A stretch of 28,851 bases of DNA from the NCBI GenBank assembly GCA_965371785.1, contig CBDUZS010000031.1, positions 1 to 28,851 of the forward strand. Direction: 5' to 3'. Both the position numbers and the translations under genes were made by a program. Shown one piece after another: positions 16,268 through 23,259 of the stretch. Position 1 is the first letter of the stretch. Each line of letters starts with the position of its first letter. The notes under the pieces are model-generated. The model was given only the letters and a program-made list of their open reading frames with translations, did no database searches and had not been told where the DNA came from. Source of the DNA: CBDUZS01 sp965371785. GTDB lineage: Bacteria; Fermentibacterota; Fermentibacteria; Fermentibacterales; JCC-6.

Positions 16268-16564
16268 TCCCCCCGTCTGCAGGTGACCCGGACAAGGACA
16301 ATGAGATAATCTTGTGAAGTCGTCAACGATTGTGTTGACCGGTACAAGGCTTTCGTTCTCTGGTCAGAGGGGATTGCATTTCGTGTTGACACATCCTGCC
16401 GGATTAGGTTAAACCACTTGAATCCCGTAGTTTAGTGTATACCTGTTCACATCGTATGCCAGGGCGGTTTTATTGACGCGGCCGAACAAACCATCCATGT
16501 TTTTACCGAAGACATTTCCCGGGGGATATGCAGAGTTGCCACGATCATCGTCAGGCTTACGAGA
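16268..16564. promoter_or_regulatory. 297-bp divergent intergenic region
   Basis: Largest non-coding stretch. It holds the inverted repeat GTCAAC-GATTGT-GTTGAC (16322-16339) and a second GTGTTGAC at 16383-16390, 51 bp after the first. The second starts a TTGACA -35 (16386-16391) facing the phosphoribosyltransferase, with only a weak -10 (TTAAAC, 16409-16414) at 17 nt. That would leave a leader of about 145 nt. I see no terminator, tRNA or recognised riboswitch in it. Confidence 0.4.
16322..16339. repeat. Inverted repeat between lepB and the phosphoribosyltransferase gene
   Basis: GTCAAC and GTTGAC are perfect 6-bp arms around GATTGT. The arms contain TTGAC on both strands, so this may be two diverging -35 boxes or a regulator site. 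Confidence 0.35.
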
Positions 16565-17074
16565 ATGAAGCACTATTTACGACTTATCGACAGGAATACA
16601 ATCGGGAATCGTTATGACGTCACCCCGTTGTTTTCACATCACCGGGACTTCAATGCTCTGGTTGACGACCTTGTTGCATGCGTAGCGGGCACAAAAGTAC
16701 ATCTGGTGGCATGCATTGACGCTCTTGGCTTCATTCTCGGCACGGCTATTGCTCAGAAACTGGAGGCTGGCATCCTTCCCGTTCGAAAGGGAGGAAAGCT
16801 CCCCGTTGCAACGGAGAGTGAAACATTCTGCGATTACACAGGACAGTTCAAGACTCTGGAGATCAGACAGGATGCTCTGGCGCCTGGAACGCGTGTACTG
16901 ATAGTCGATGAATGGATGGAAACGGGAGCGCAGGTATCGGCTGCGATAGATCTTATTGAAGGCAGACAAGCCGTTGTCGTCGGTATCGCAACGATCTGTA
17001 TGGATGACAATGAAAAAACCCGGTCGATAGGATCCAGGTATAAAGTTTGTGCCGTATGGGAAGAAAATACCTGA
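16565..17074 (+). CDS. Adenine-phosphoribosyltransferase-like PRTase
   Basis: 169 aa, type I phosphoribosyltransferase fold. It should transfer phosphoribosyl from PRPP to a base. Seen: ACIDALGFILGTAIAQKLEA and ILPVRKGGKLPVATESE, which parallel APRT (VAGIEARGFILG..., PVRKPGKLP), and the PRPP loop RVLIVDEWMETGAQVSAAI. That loop is DEWMETGAQ instead of the APRT-type DDLLATGGT: the acidic pair and TG are kept, the flanks are not. Base specificity is therefore open. It is a single-gene unit; the 194 bp after it carry the next promoter. ATG 16565 has only a weak ribosome site (ACGAGA). Confidence 0.8.
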   Translation: MKHYLRLIDRNTIGNRYDVTPLFSHHRDFNALVDDLVACVAGTKVHLVACIDALGFILGTAIAQKLEAGILPVRKGGKLPVATESETFCDYTGQFKTLEIRQDALAPGTRVLIVDEWMETGAQVSAAIDLIEGRQAVVVGIATICMDDNEKTRSIGSRYKVCAVWEENT

Positions 17075-17211
17075 CAGATCACTCAACAGAACTCCGACGT
17101 TGAAGCACGAGGATGGATGACATGGTAATCAAGCAGTAGTAGTATTCTAGCATGACGGATTAAAACCATTTTATGAATATGTTTCTACAATATATTACAA
17201 GTTTCAGATGC

Positions 17212-17239
17212 TTTGCTAATGTCATTAACCTGTTATCAT
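17212..17239 (+). promoter_or_regulatory. Possible promoter for the mscS-like/radC operon
   Basis: TATCAT (17234-17239, 5 of 6 to the -10) with a poor -35 TTTGCT 16 nt upstream, in an AT-rich stretch (17150-17240) that stands out from the GC-rich surroundings. The predicted leader is about 22 nt. Confidence 0.35.
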
Positions 17240-17268
17240 TCCTCGACTTATGATGGGACACCAGTAGG

Positions 17269-18327
17269 ATGACTTTTCTGACGGATTTGTTCAATTTCTC
17301 AGCCGGCGGTCTGCCGATCGGCCGGATCGGTACCGGTCTCGTCATTATTCTGTTCTCTTTCCTCGCGAGGAGGAGTGTCATTTCCGCGTTCAGACGGGGA
17401 AAGAAGAAGGGGAAGAAACTCTTCATCACCGACGTTCTGAGTGAACTCTCCCGCCCTGCGGGAAACCTTGTGATGCTCCTCGGATTCGCAATTGGAGTTG
17501 CTTTCTTCGGTCTCGGTGAATCGATTTCCCTGTGGGTTGGCAGGATTATCAACCTTGCCGTGACCGGTTGTTTCGTATGGCTGTTCTTCAAGGGAGTCGA
17601 TGTTCTTTCCGGTCAGATGGGACATCTGGCATCCACAACTGAATCCAGGCTGGACGATCAGCTCGTTCCGGTTCTCCAGAAGCTGGTAAAGGTCATTATC
17701 ATAGCGCTTGCCATAGTCTTCTACCTTCAGCTGCTGGGATATCCGGTAACGGGGATCATCGCAGGACTTGGTATAGGCGGTATCGCACTTGCCCTTGCGG
17801 CACAGGATTCCCTATCAGGTATTTTCGCATCGGTTACCATCTTCCTGGACAAACCGTTCATGGTCGGAGACTTCGTGAAAGTGGCCGGCACTACTGGAAC
17901 CGTCGAGGAAATCGGTCTCCGCTCGACCCGGATAAGAACTCCCGGCAAGACTCTCGTCACGATTCCGAACAAGGAGATCGTCGATACCGAGATTGACAAC
18001 CTGTCACAGCGCCCGATGCGGAGGACGGAGATCACCATTGGCCTGACTTACAACACTTCTGCAGAACAGATGGAAAAATTGCTGGGGTCACTGAGGGAGT
18101 ACCTGCGAGGCAATTCTGACGTTGACGACCAGATGATCCTCGTCTATTTCACGGAATTCGGAGACTGGTCACTGAACATCGATATGAAATTCTTCCTGAA
18201 GACCACTAACTACGAGAAGTACCTGGGAATGAGAGAGCGGATCAACCTGGATATCATGAGTATGGTTACAGACCATGGGCTCTCCATGGCATTCCCCACC
18301 AGCACGATAGTTGTGGAGAACACCTGA
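17269..18327 (+). CDS. MscS-family mechanosensitive channel
   Basis: 352 aa. An N-terminal membrane region (helices about 15-33, 64-85, 90-110 and 135-160) leads into the pore helix GIGGIALALAAQDSLSGIFA, the Gly/Ala-packed TM3 of MscS. It is followed by the beta domain IFLDKPFMVGDFVKVAGTTG, GTVEEIGLRSTRIRT and VTIPNKEIV, then the cytoplasmic alpha/beta cage. It releases osmolytes on hypo-osmotic shock. It heads an operon with radC (23-nt gap) and a secreted unknown. No good ribosome site precedes ATG 17269 (TAGG directly abuts it), so the exact start is uncertain. Confidence 0.93.
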   Translation: MTFLTDLFNFSAGGLPIGRIGTGLVIILFSFLARRSVISAFRRGKKKGKKLFITDVLSELSRPAGNLVMLLGFAIGVAFFGLGESISLWVGRIINLAVTGCFVWLFFKGVDVLSGQMGHLASTTESRLDDQLVPVLQKLVKVIIIALAIVFYLQLLGYPVTGIIAGLGIGGIALALAAQDSLSGIFASVTIFLDKPFMVGDFVKVAGTTGTVEEIGLRSTRIRTPGKTLVTIPNKEIVDTEIDNLSQRPMRRTEITIGLTYNTSAEQMEKLLGSLREYLRGNSDVDDQMILVYFTEFGDWSLNIDMKFFLKTTNYEKYLGMRERINLDIMSMVTDHGLSMAFPTSTIVVENT

Positions 18328-18350
18328 CAGGGAACGCTGAGCAGAGAAGA

Positions 18351-19031
18351 TTGACCGATCACAGAACCGGACACAGGAAACGTCTCAGGGATCGTTATCT
18401 GCGGGGAGGTTACGGCAGTCTCTCCGATAGAGAGATAATCGAATTGTTGCTGACTTATGCGATTCCGAGGATAGACACCAAGCCTCTTGCGGCTTCTCTG
18501 CTGCAGGAATTCGGAAACCTTTCAGGCGTTCTGAGACAACCTCCCGCAATGCTGCAGAAGATCCACGGTATAGGCCCGGAGGCAGCAATCCTGTTAAGCC
18601 TTGTCCTGCCGGCAGCAAGCAGATCCCTGGAAGTAAGGGAAGGTTCCCTGGTGCTGGACAGTCCAGAATCGGTACGAGACTACCTCAGGCACAGACTGGG
18701 GTCACTCAGAAAAGAGCATCTGTTCGCCCTCTTTCTCGATTCGAGCAACAGGCTGATTACAGCCACTGACATTGAGTTCGGTACCGTCGACAGGGCTTCC
18801 GTCTACCCGAGGAATCTGGTGGAGAAGGTAGTCTCCACCAACGCAACAGCAGTGATACTAGTGCACAACCATCCTGGCGGCAGGCTGGAAGCCAGCAGGG
18901 AGGATCTGAATCTCACGAGAAAGCTGATGTCAATGGCCTCAACTCTCGAATTCAGGATTCTCGATCATCTCATAGTAACGGACCATGGTGTCCTGAGCCT
19001 GAGGGAAGAAGGTCTGCTACAGTTCGACTGA
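18351..19031 (+). CDS. radC: RadC/YsxA-type JAB (MPN) domain protein
   Basis: 226 aa. The N-terminal HhH-like region contains IHGIGPEAA, followed by the JAMM metalloprotease-fold motif HNHPGGRLEASRED (His172, His174, Ser182, Asp185) and ILDHLIVTDHG. The N-terminus HRKRLRDRYLRGGY matches family starts, supporting the TTG at 18351; no ATG is available nearby. The biochemical function of RadC is unsettled and early DNA-repair assignments were not upheld. It lies 23 nt after the MscS-like gene and 10 nt before the next gene. Confidence 0.93.
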   Translation: MTDHRTGHRKRLRDRYLRGGYGSLSDREIIELLLTYAIPRIDTKPLAASLLQEFGNLSGVLRQPPAMLQKIHGIGPEAAILLSLVLPAASRSLEVREGSLVLDSPESVRDYLRHRLGSLRKEHLFALFLDSSNRLITATDIEFGTVDRASVYPRNLVEKVVSTNATAVILVHNHPGGRLEASREDLNLTRKLMSMASTLEFRILDHLIVTDHGVLSLREEGLLQFD

Positions 19032-19041
19032 GGAGCACAGC

Positions 19042-19719
19042 ATGCACATCCTGATTTTGGTCTTTTCCGTTGCTTCAGGTCCTTTTCATGCCGAAGGACT
19101 GGACGGGCTGCTGAGGGTAGATCTGTCGGACAGTTCCTACGTGGAGGTTATCGGAGAATATCTGGTCAGCTTCAGCGACACATTCGATTTCGACTACGGT
19201 GTCGAGGGCGTCAGACTGGTCAGGGGATCCCGGTCAGACACCCTCTTCTGGTTGTCCTCAATGCCATCCGAGGTTTTCGAGCAGACTTCCTCTGCAGGAA
19301 TTACGTCTCTTACCGAGCACAGAACCTTCGAGTTCCTCGTCCTCGATGAAAACTTCATCGGCGGCTTGCTCAGGATCAGTTCGACGCGAAACGGCAGACT
19401 CACCTCCCATTTCACTGCCTTCAGAACATGGCTATTCGACGGAACTCCTCTTGATCTGGAGAGTATCGTCCAGCTCGACCAGCTTTTCTTTGATGCCCTG
19501 GCCAACTCCCTCGGATTCGGGGAGGAATGCAGGCTCGAGACAGAACTCTGGTCGATGGGTTTCTGGCTCGATCCTCAGAGTTTTCTTCTGCTGAAGAAGC
19601 CGGAACTCCCACCTGTTCTAAGAGTAGGGCTGCCGTCAGCAGAGGGAAAGGATACGCTCCTGATCATCGATCTCGAAGTCTCTTCACTGTCGTCCGCAAC
19701 CGATGCAATGTTGGACTGA
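19042..19719 (+). CDS. Secreted protein of unknown function
   Basis: 225 aa. A short N-terminal hydrophobic stretch (MHILILVFSVASGPFHA) looks like a cleavable signal peptide. The mature part alternates strands; the segment from about 110 to 165 (FRTWLFDGTPLDLESIVQLD, LFFDALANSLG) faintly recalls the DUF3298-type module of RsiV-like secreted proteins, but I would not assign it. GGAG lies 7 nt before the ATG, 10 nt after radC, so it is the third gene of the operon. Its stop is 11 nt from the converging GMP synthase gene. Confidence 0.6.
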   Translation: MHILILVFSVASGPFHAEGLDGLLRVDLSDSSYVEVIGEYLVSFSDTFDFDYGVEGVRLVRGSRSDTLFWLSSMPSEVFEQTSSAGITSLTEHRTFEFLVLDENFIGGLLRISSTRNGRLTSHFTAFRTWLFDGTPLDLESIVQLDQLFFDALANSLGFGEECRLETELWSMGFWLDPQSFLLLKKPELPPVLRVGLPSAEGKDTLLIIDLEVSSLSSATDAMLD

Positions 19720-19730
19720 AATCCTGTCTC

Positions 19731-20693
19731 TCACACCACTTCCATCGTTGACGGCGGCTTCGGTGCGATGTTGTACGTGACACTCACGATGCCCGGCACA
19801 TCGTCCAGTATCCCCGACGCCAAGTTCTCGAGCACATCGAAAGGAAGTCTCGTAGGGGTCGCCGTTCGCGCGTCCAGGCTGTCCCAGCAGCGAATCTCGA
19901 TCTGCTGCCCGTAATCCCTCCTGCCGTCACGCATACCGGTGACCAGGTCGTCGTGGAGAATCGCCATGTACTGAAAGGCCCCGGTGCCGCCGAGAATCCT
20001 TTCGACAACCGATGTGGCCAGCCGGACGGTTTCTACCCGTTCGGGAGTGACTTCTCCGATAACCCTCGCGCAGAGGGCCGGTCCCGGAAAGGGGATCCGC
20101 TGGAAGAGTTCCGAAGGAAGCCCCACTTCCCTTCCGACGATCCTGACCCCGTCTTTCCGGAGGTGGATCAGAGGTTCGATTATCCCGTAACCGAACGCCT
20201 CCTGCGGATCGATCCCGATCTGTTCGAATACGTTGTGCTGCCGCTTGATTCCCGCTACCGTCTCGTCGACATCCGTGAGAATCGTACCCTGGAGGAGGAA
20301 TTTCGCCCCGCTCTCCCTGACGATACGCCCGAAGACTTGCCTGTAGAAGGTCTGCGTAATGGCTTCCCTCTTCTCCTCCGGATCGGTGAGACCTTTGAGA
20401 GCGGCAAAGAATTCGTTTCGAGCGTCGACGATATCTACCGTTACTCCCAGGTTGCTGAAGAGCTGCCTAATTCGATCGGGCTCGCCTTCCCGCATCAAGC
20501 CGTTTTCGACGAATACGGTTTTCAGGTTCCCGCCCAGCGCACGATGGCCGAGCATCGTCACAACGGAGGAATCGACTCCTCCCGACAGGGCGTTTATCGC
20601 GATTCCGTCCCCGACCGCTGCCTTGATTTCGTTCGTTTTCTCCTCGATGAATTTACCAGCATCGAGTGCTGCGGCAGTAATTTCTTCAATCAT
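19731..20693 (-). CDS. guaA: GMP synthase, stand-alone ATP-pyrophosphatase (synthetase) subunit
   Basis: 320 aa. It should convert XMP, ATP and ammonia to GMP. The PP-loop NALSGGVDSSVV (residues 35-45), KFLLQGTILTDVDE, LIHLRKDGVRIVGREVGLP, RIPFPGPALCARVIGEVTPER and the C-terminal VTYNIAPKPPSTMEVV follow the order of the GMP synthase synthetase and dimerisation domains. The usual bacterial protein is about 510-520 aa with an N-terminal glutaminase; that domain is absent here, as in the archaeal two-subunit GuaAa/GuaAb form, and no glutaminase gene is in the window. Sequence is divergent at several spots (TMEVV for TIEWE). GGAGGG precedes the ATG. It is the last gene of the alr operon, 30 nt after leuD. 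Confidence 0.85.
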   Translation of the reverse strand: MIEEITAAALDAGKFIEEKTNEIKAAVGDGIAINALSGGVDSSVVTMLGHRALGGNLKTVFVENGLMREGEPDRIRQLFSNLGVTVDIVDARNEFFAALKGLTDPEEKREAITQTFYRQVFGRIVRESGAKFLLQGTILTDVDETVAGIKRQHNVFEQIGIDPQEAFGYGIIEPLIHLRKDGVRIVGREVGLPSELFQRIPFPGPALCARVIGEVTPERVETVRLATSVVERILGGTGAFQYMAILHDDLVTGMRDGRRDYGQQIEIRCWDSLDARTATPTRLPFDVLENLASGILDDVPGIVSVTYNIAPKPPSTMEVV

Positions 20694-20723
20694 TCGGCAT
20701 TTCCCTCCGTTTCGTGGTTACTT

Positions 20724-21245
20724 CTATCCCAGCGTCTCCGCGTACTGGAACAGCCCTCCGCTGAGGTATATATCCCGCGCTACCGTGCACATGTGAATTC
20801 CTTCGAACGTAATGCTTCCACACCTGATGATTCCCTTTTCGATGTCGATATCGATATTGCAGAAGTGCTCGAGGAGATCGTCGGGTATTCCCGGCACCTC
20901 TACGATGGGAAACCCGCTGTTTATCGCATTGCGCTTGTATATTGCTCCAAATGATCTGGCAATGACCGCCTGGACACCAAGCGCAGAAAAGCAGTCGACG
21001 GCATGCTGTCTCGAACTGCCGGACCCGAAGTTCTCTCCCGCAAGGATGATGTCTCCGGGTTCTGCCAGTTTTGCGAAATCCATGTAACCCTGCAGATTGC
21101 CGAACGCGAACTGCCCCATTTTCCCGATTTCGGTGACTGCCAGATGAGCGTTGTGGTAGATCATATCCGTATCTATGTCGCTTATCAGTGAACCATTCCC
21201 TGTGAGCACCCAGAGCCTGCCCTGAAGAGAGAGTTTCGTGCTCAT
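20724..21245 (-). CDS. leuD: Isopropylmalate/homoaconitate dehydratase-type small subunit
   Basis: 173 aa swivel domain of a two-subunit aconitase-family hydro-lyase. AGENFGSGSSRQHAVDC is the diagnostic serine/arginine loop and ARSFGAIYKRNAINSGFPIVE also fits. The substrate-specificity loop after DIDTDMI reads HLAVTEIGKMGQ, not the YLRT or YLVY-type loops known for homoaconitase and isopropylmalate isomerase, so the substrate is uncertain. The ATG overlaps the leuC stop (ATGA) and GGAGGGGAG lies before it, so the two subunits are coupled. No leuA or leuB is present. Confidence 0.88.
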   Translation of the reverse strand: MSTKLSLQGRLWVLTGNGSLISDIDTDMIYHNAHLAVTEIGKMGQFAFGNLQGYMDFAKLAEPGDIILAGENFGSGSSRQHAVDCFSALGVQAVIARSFGAIYKRNAINSGFPIVEVPGIPDDLLEHFCNIDIDIEKGIIRCGSITFEGIHMCTVARDIYLSGGLFQYAETLG

Positions 21246-22498
21246 GATCGCTCCCCTCCGGGAAGTTCGTGGACGGAAGCGATACGACCGATGACTGCTG
21301 ACGCCACCGCTGTTCCGATTCCAGTGAGGTACGTATCTCCAAGCCCCTGTTTGCCGGTGAAATTCCTGTTGGAAGTGCTCACCTGCACTTCTCCCTCACC
21401 GGTCATACCGATCTGCCCGGAAGCGCAGCCGCCGCATCCCGCATTGCTGATGATGCCGCCGGCGTTGAAAATGTCAGCGATCAGGCCTTCTTCCACCATC
21501 CTGGACCAGGTGTGCCGTGTAGCCGGCACGACCTTCAGCATCACACCTGGTGCTACCTTCCTCCCTCTGAGAAGCTCAGAGGCATACTTCAGATCCTGGT
21601 ACGAGCCGTTCGTACAGCTTCCTATGAACACACTGTCCACCTTCACATCGGACAGGCTGGACACTGTATGTACGTTGCCCGGGCTGGGGGGGGCTGCAGC
21701 CAACGGTGCGAGTTCACCGATATCGAGTTCGTAATCAGCCTCGTAGAGAGCATCTTCATCCGCGTAAACTGCATCATCACGTTCCATTCCGAAGTACTCC
21801 AGGACGTTGGAGTTGGGCGGAATCAGCATGATTATGGCACCCATCTCGGTTGCAAGGCTGGAAAGCGTGATGCAATCACCCAGAGAGGCCTGCTCGATCC
21901 ATGGACCGTATACCTCTACCGAACGACCGAGGAGCTCATGGGAGCTGAACCTGCCGAGCATCGCCAGGGCGATGTCCTTGGCTTCGATACCTTCCGGAGG
22001 AAGTTCTCTCAGAGTAACCCGGACCGACGGGGGAACCTGGAACCAGACCTTCCCCGTCTTGAAGGCAAACGCTGTATCGACGTCACCCATTCCCTGACCG
22101 AACGCTCCCACCGCACCCATGATGTTGAGATGGCTGTCGGTTCCCACGGTTGTGGTTCCCGGTCTGCCGTGCTTCTCCTCGATCATGACGTGAGATCCTA
22201 TTCCTGCATCGACATCGTAGACCTTGAGCGAGTGTTTCCGCGCGAAGAATCTGATCCTCTGCTGGTTGTTCGCATAGGGGATCGTGTTCGCCGGCACGTT
22301 GCAGTCGAACGTGAAGAAGGTCCGGGCTCTATCAGCTATGGGATTCTCTCCTCCGTAACGCTCGAGGTTGCCCACGACGTTTGCTCCGGCGAAATCCCTT
22401 GCAGTTCTGTTATCTACGTCGATCCATACGACATCACCTGCGGAGCAGACTTCTCCGCAGTGACCCATAAGGATCTTCTCCATCATAGTACTGCCCAT
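21242..22498 (-). CDS. leuC: Isopropylmalate/homoaconitate dehydratase-type large subunit
   Basis: 418 aa, [4Fe-4S] hydro-lyase subunit. The cluster cysteines are Cys295 (FIGSCTNGSYQDL), Cys355 and Cys358 (SNAGCGGCASGQIGM). VGTDSHLNIMGAVGAFGQGM and FKTGKVWFQVPPSVRV match the LeuC/HacA/DmdA group, of usual length about 420. The product could be leucine-pathway isomerase, homoaconitase or dimethylmalate-type dehydratase; no neighbour decides this. The chosen ATG (22498) has GGAGG 6 nt upstream and overlaps the previous gene by 16 nt; an internal ATG at 22486 overlaps that stop as ATGA and is an alternative. Confidence 0.9.
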   Translation of the reverse strand: MGSTMMEKILMGHCGEVCSAGDVVWIDVDNRTARDFAGANVVGNLERYGGENPIADRARTFFTFDCNVPANTIPYANNQQRIRFFARKHSLKVYDVDAGIGSHVMIEEKHGRPGTTTVGTDSHLNIMGAVGAFGQGMGDVDTAFAFKTGKVWFQVPPSVRVTLRELPPEGIEAKDIALAMLGRFSSHELLGRSVEVYGPWIEQASLGDCITLSSLATEMGAIIMLIPPNSNVLEYFGMERDDAVYADEDALYEADYELDIGELAPLAAAPPSPGNVHTVSSLSDVKVDSVFIGSCTNGSYQDLKYASELLRGRKVAPGVMLKVVPATRHTWSRMVEEGLIADIFNAGGIISNAGCGGCASGQIGMTGEGEVQVSTSNRNFTGKQGLGDTYLTGIGTAVASAVIGRIASVHELPGGERS

Positions 22499-23259
22499 TG
22501 CTGCCTCCAGTAGGTTTTATCGGTATGCCAGTCGCCTCTTGGGTCTCTGCCCGTCCGTATACACCGCAGAAATATTTCCGGCAGCCCGGACTCAGCGTAT
22601 ACGGCTGCATAGTTGTCGAAGTCGTAAGGTATTCTCTGCCACCACACGGGAATGCTTCCTGGACCTCCTGAATCGATGACCGCAGCCGATGCCTGCAATG
22701 GGTATGTGCCGCCGCCGACACTTCCGGGATTGATAAGACAGCCGTTCGGTCTAGGGGCCAGGGCAGGAGTTCCGGTGTTGCCGCTCAGAAGGACGTTGCA
22801 GTGACTCCTCGCCAGGAGCATGTCAAAGATCTCGTTCCCGGCATCGTGTTCAATCCTGCCCGAGACGTTTCCGGGCTGACCGTGAACGCAGAGGATTGAT
22901 GTCCGTTCGATCGAGTAGCGCAACTCCCCGGGAAGATTTCTCAGATAGTCGATACTGCCTGTGCTCAGCCTGCTCCTGGTCCACTGCAGCGATTCACCGG
23001 CAAGTTTCCTCCAGTAGGGGTTGTCGAACGTATCACCCGCGGACTCCCGGCCTCTCGCTACCGCACGATCCCAGTTTCCCTGTACGGTCTCGATTCCATG
23101 ATCTCTCACGAAGCAGACCGTTTCCTCCGGGAGGGCTCCGTAGCCGACGAGATTTCCGAGACATACCACCAGTTCCGCACCCTCACCCGAAAGCCATGCG
23201 CATACCGCTTCCAGCGCGGGGAGGTTGCCGTAGACATCGGAGATGACACCTATTCTCAT
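22483..23259 (-). CDS. Calcineurin-like phosphoesterase-fold protein with degenerate metal site
   Basis: 258 aa. The fold is recognised from MRIGVISDVYGNLPALEAV, LVVCLGNLVGYG, ETVQGNWDRAV, ILCVHGQPG, LLSGNTGTPAL and NGCLINPGSVG, in the order of YfcE/MJ0936-type phosphodiesterases. However, the dimetal ligands are mostly gone. DxH is DVY (Asp8, Tyr10), GDxxG is GNLVG (Asn36), GNHD is GNWD (Trp63) and GHTH is GNTG (Asn161, Gly163); only Asp8, Asn62, Asp64 and His126 remain. It probably is not a normal metallophosphodiesterase and may bind a ligand or partner instead. The frame is intact and coupled both ways (ATGA overlap with the DUF1343 gene, 16-nt overlap with leuC), so it is not a decaying gene. 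Confidence 0.85.
   Translation of the reverse strand: MRIGVISDVYGNLPALEAVCAWLSGEGAELVVCLGNLVGYGALPEETVCFVRDHGIETVQGNWDRAVARGRESAGDTFDNPYWRKLAGESLQWTRSRLSTGSIDYLRNLPGELRYSIERTSILCVHGQPGNVSGRIEHDAGNEIFDMLLARSHCNVLLSGNTGTPALAPRPNGCLINPGSVGGGTYPLQASAAVIDSGGPGSIPVWWQRIPYDFDNYAAVYAESGLPEIFLRCIRTGRDPRGDWHTDKTYWRQQWAVL

Noticed and set aside
16304..16326. Promoter for lepB made of TTGACG and TTATCT
   Set aside because: The two boxes are only 11 nt apart, far from the required spacing, and at 17 nt the -10 would be a poor match.
18351..19031. RadC as a marker of a mobile or defence island
   Set aside because: Although RadC-like genes occur in islands, the neighbours are housekeeping genes and there is no integrase, toxin or composition shift.
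19953..20954. Long plus-strand open frame of 333 codons
   Set aside because: Antisense to guaA and leuD, both of which have clear family motifs; its translation has no recognisable domain and it crosses two real gene boundaries.
21512..22513. Long plus-strand open frame of 333 codons
   Set aside because: Lies antisense to leuC; the translation is compositionally odd and leuC carries intact cluster cysteines.
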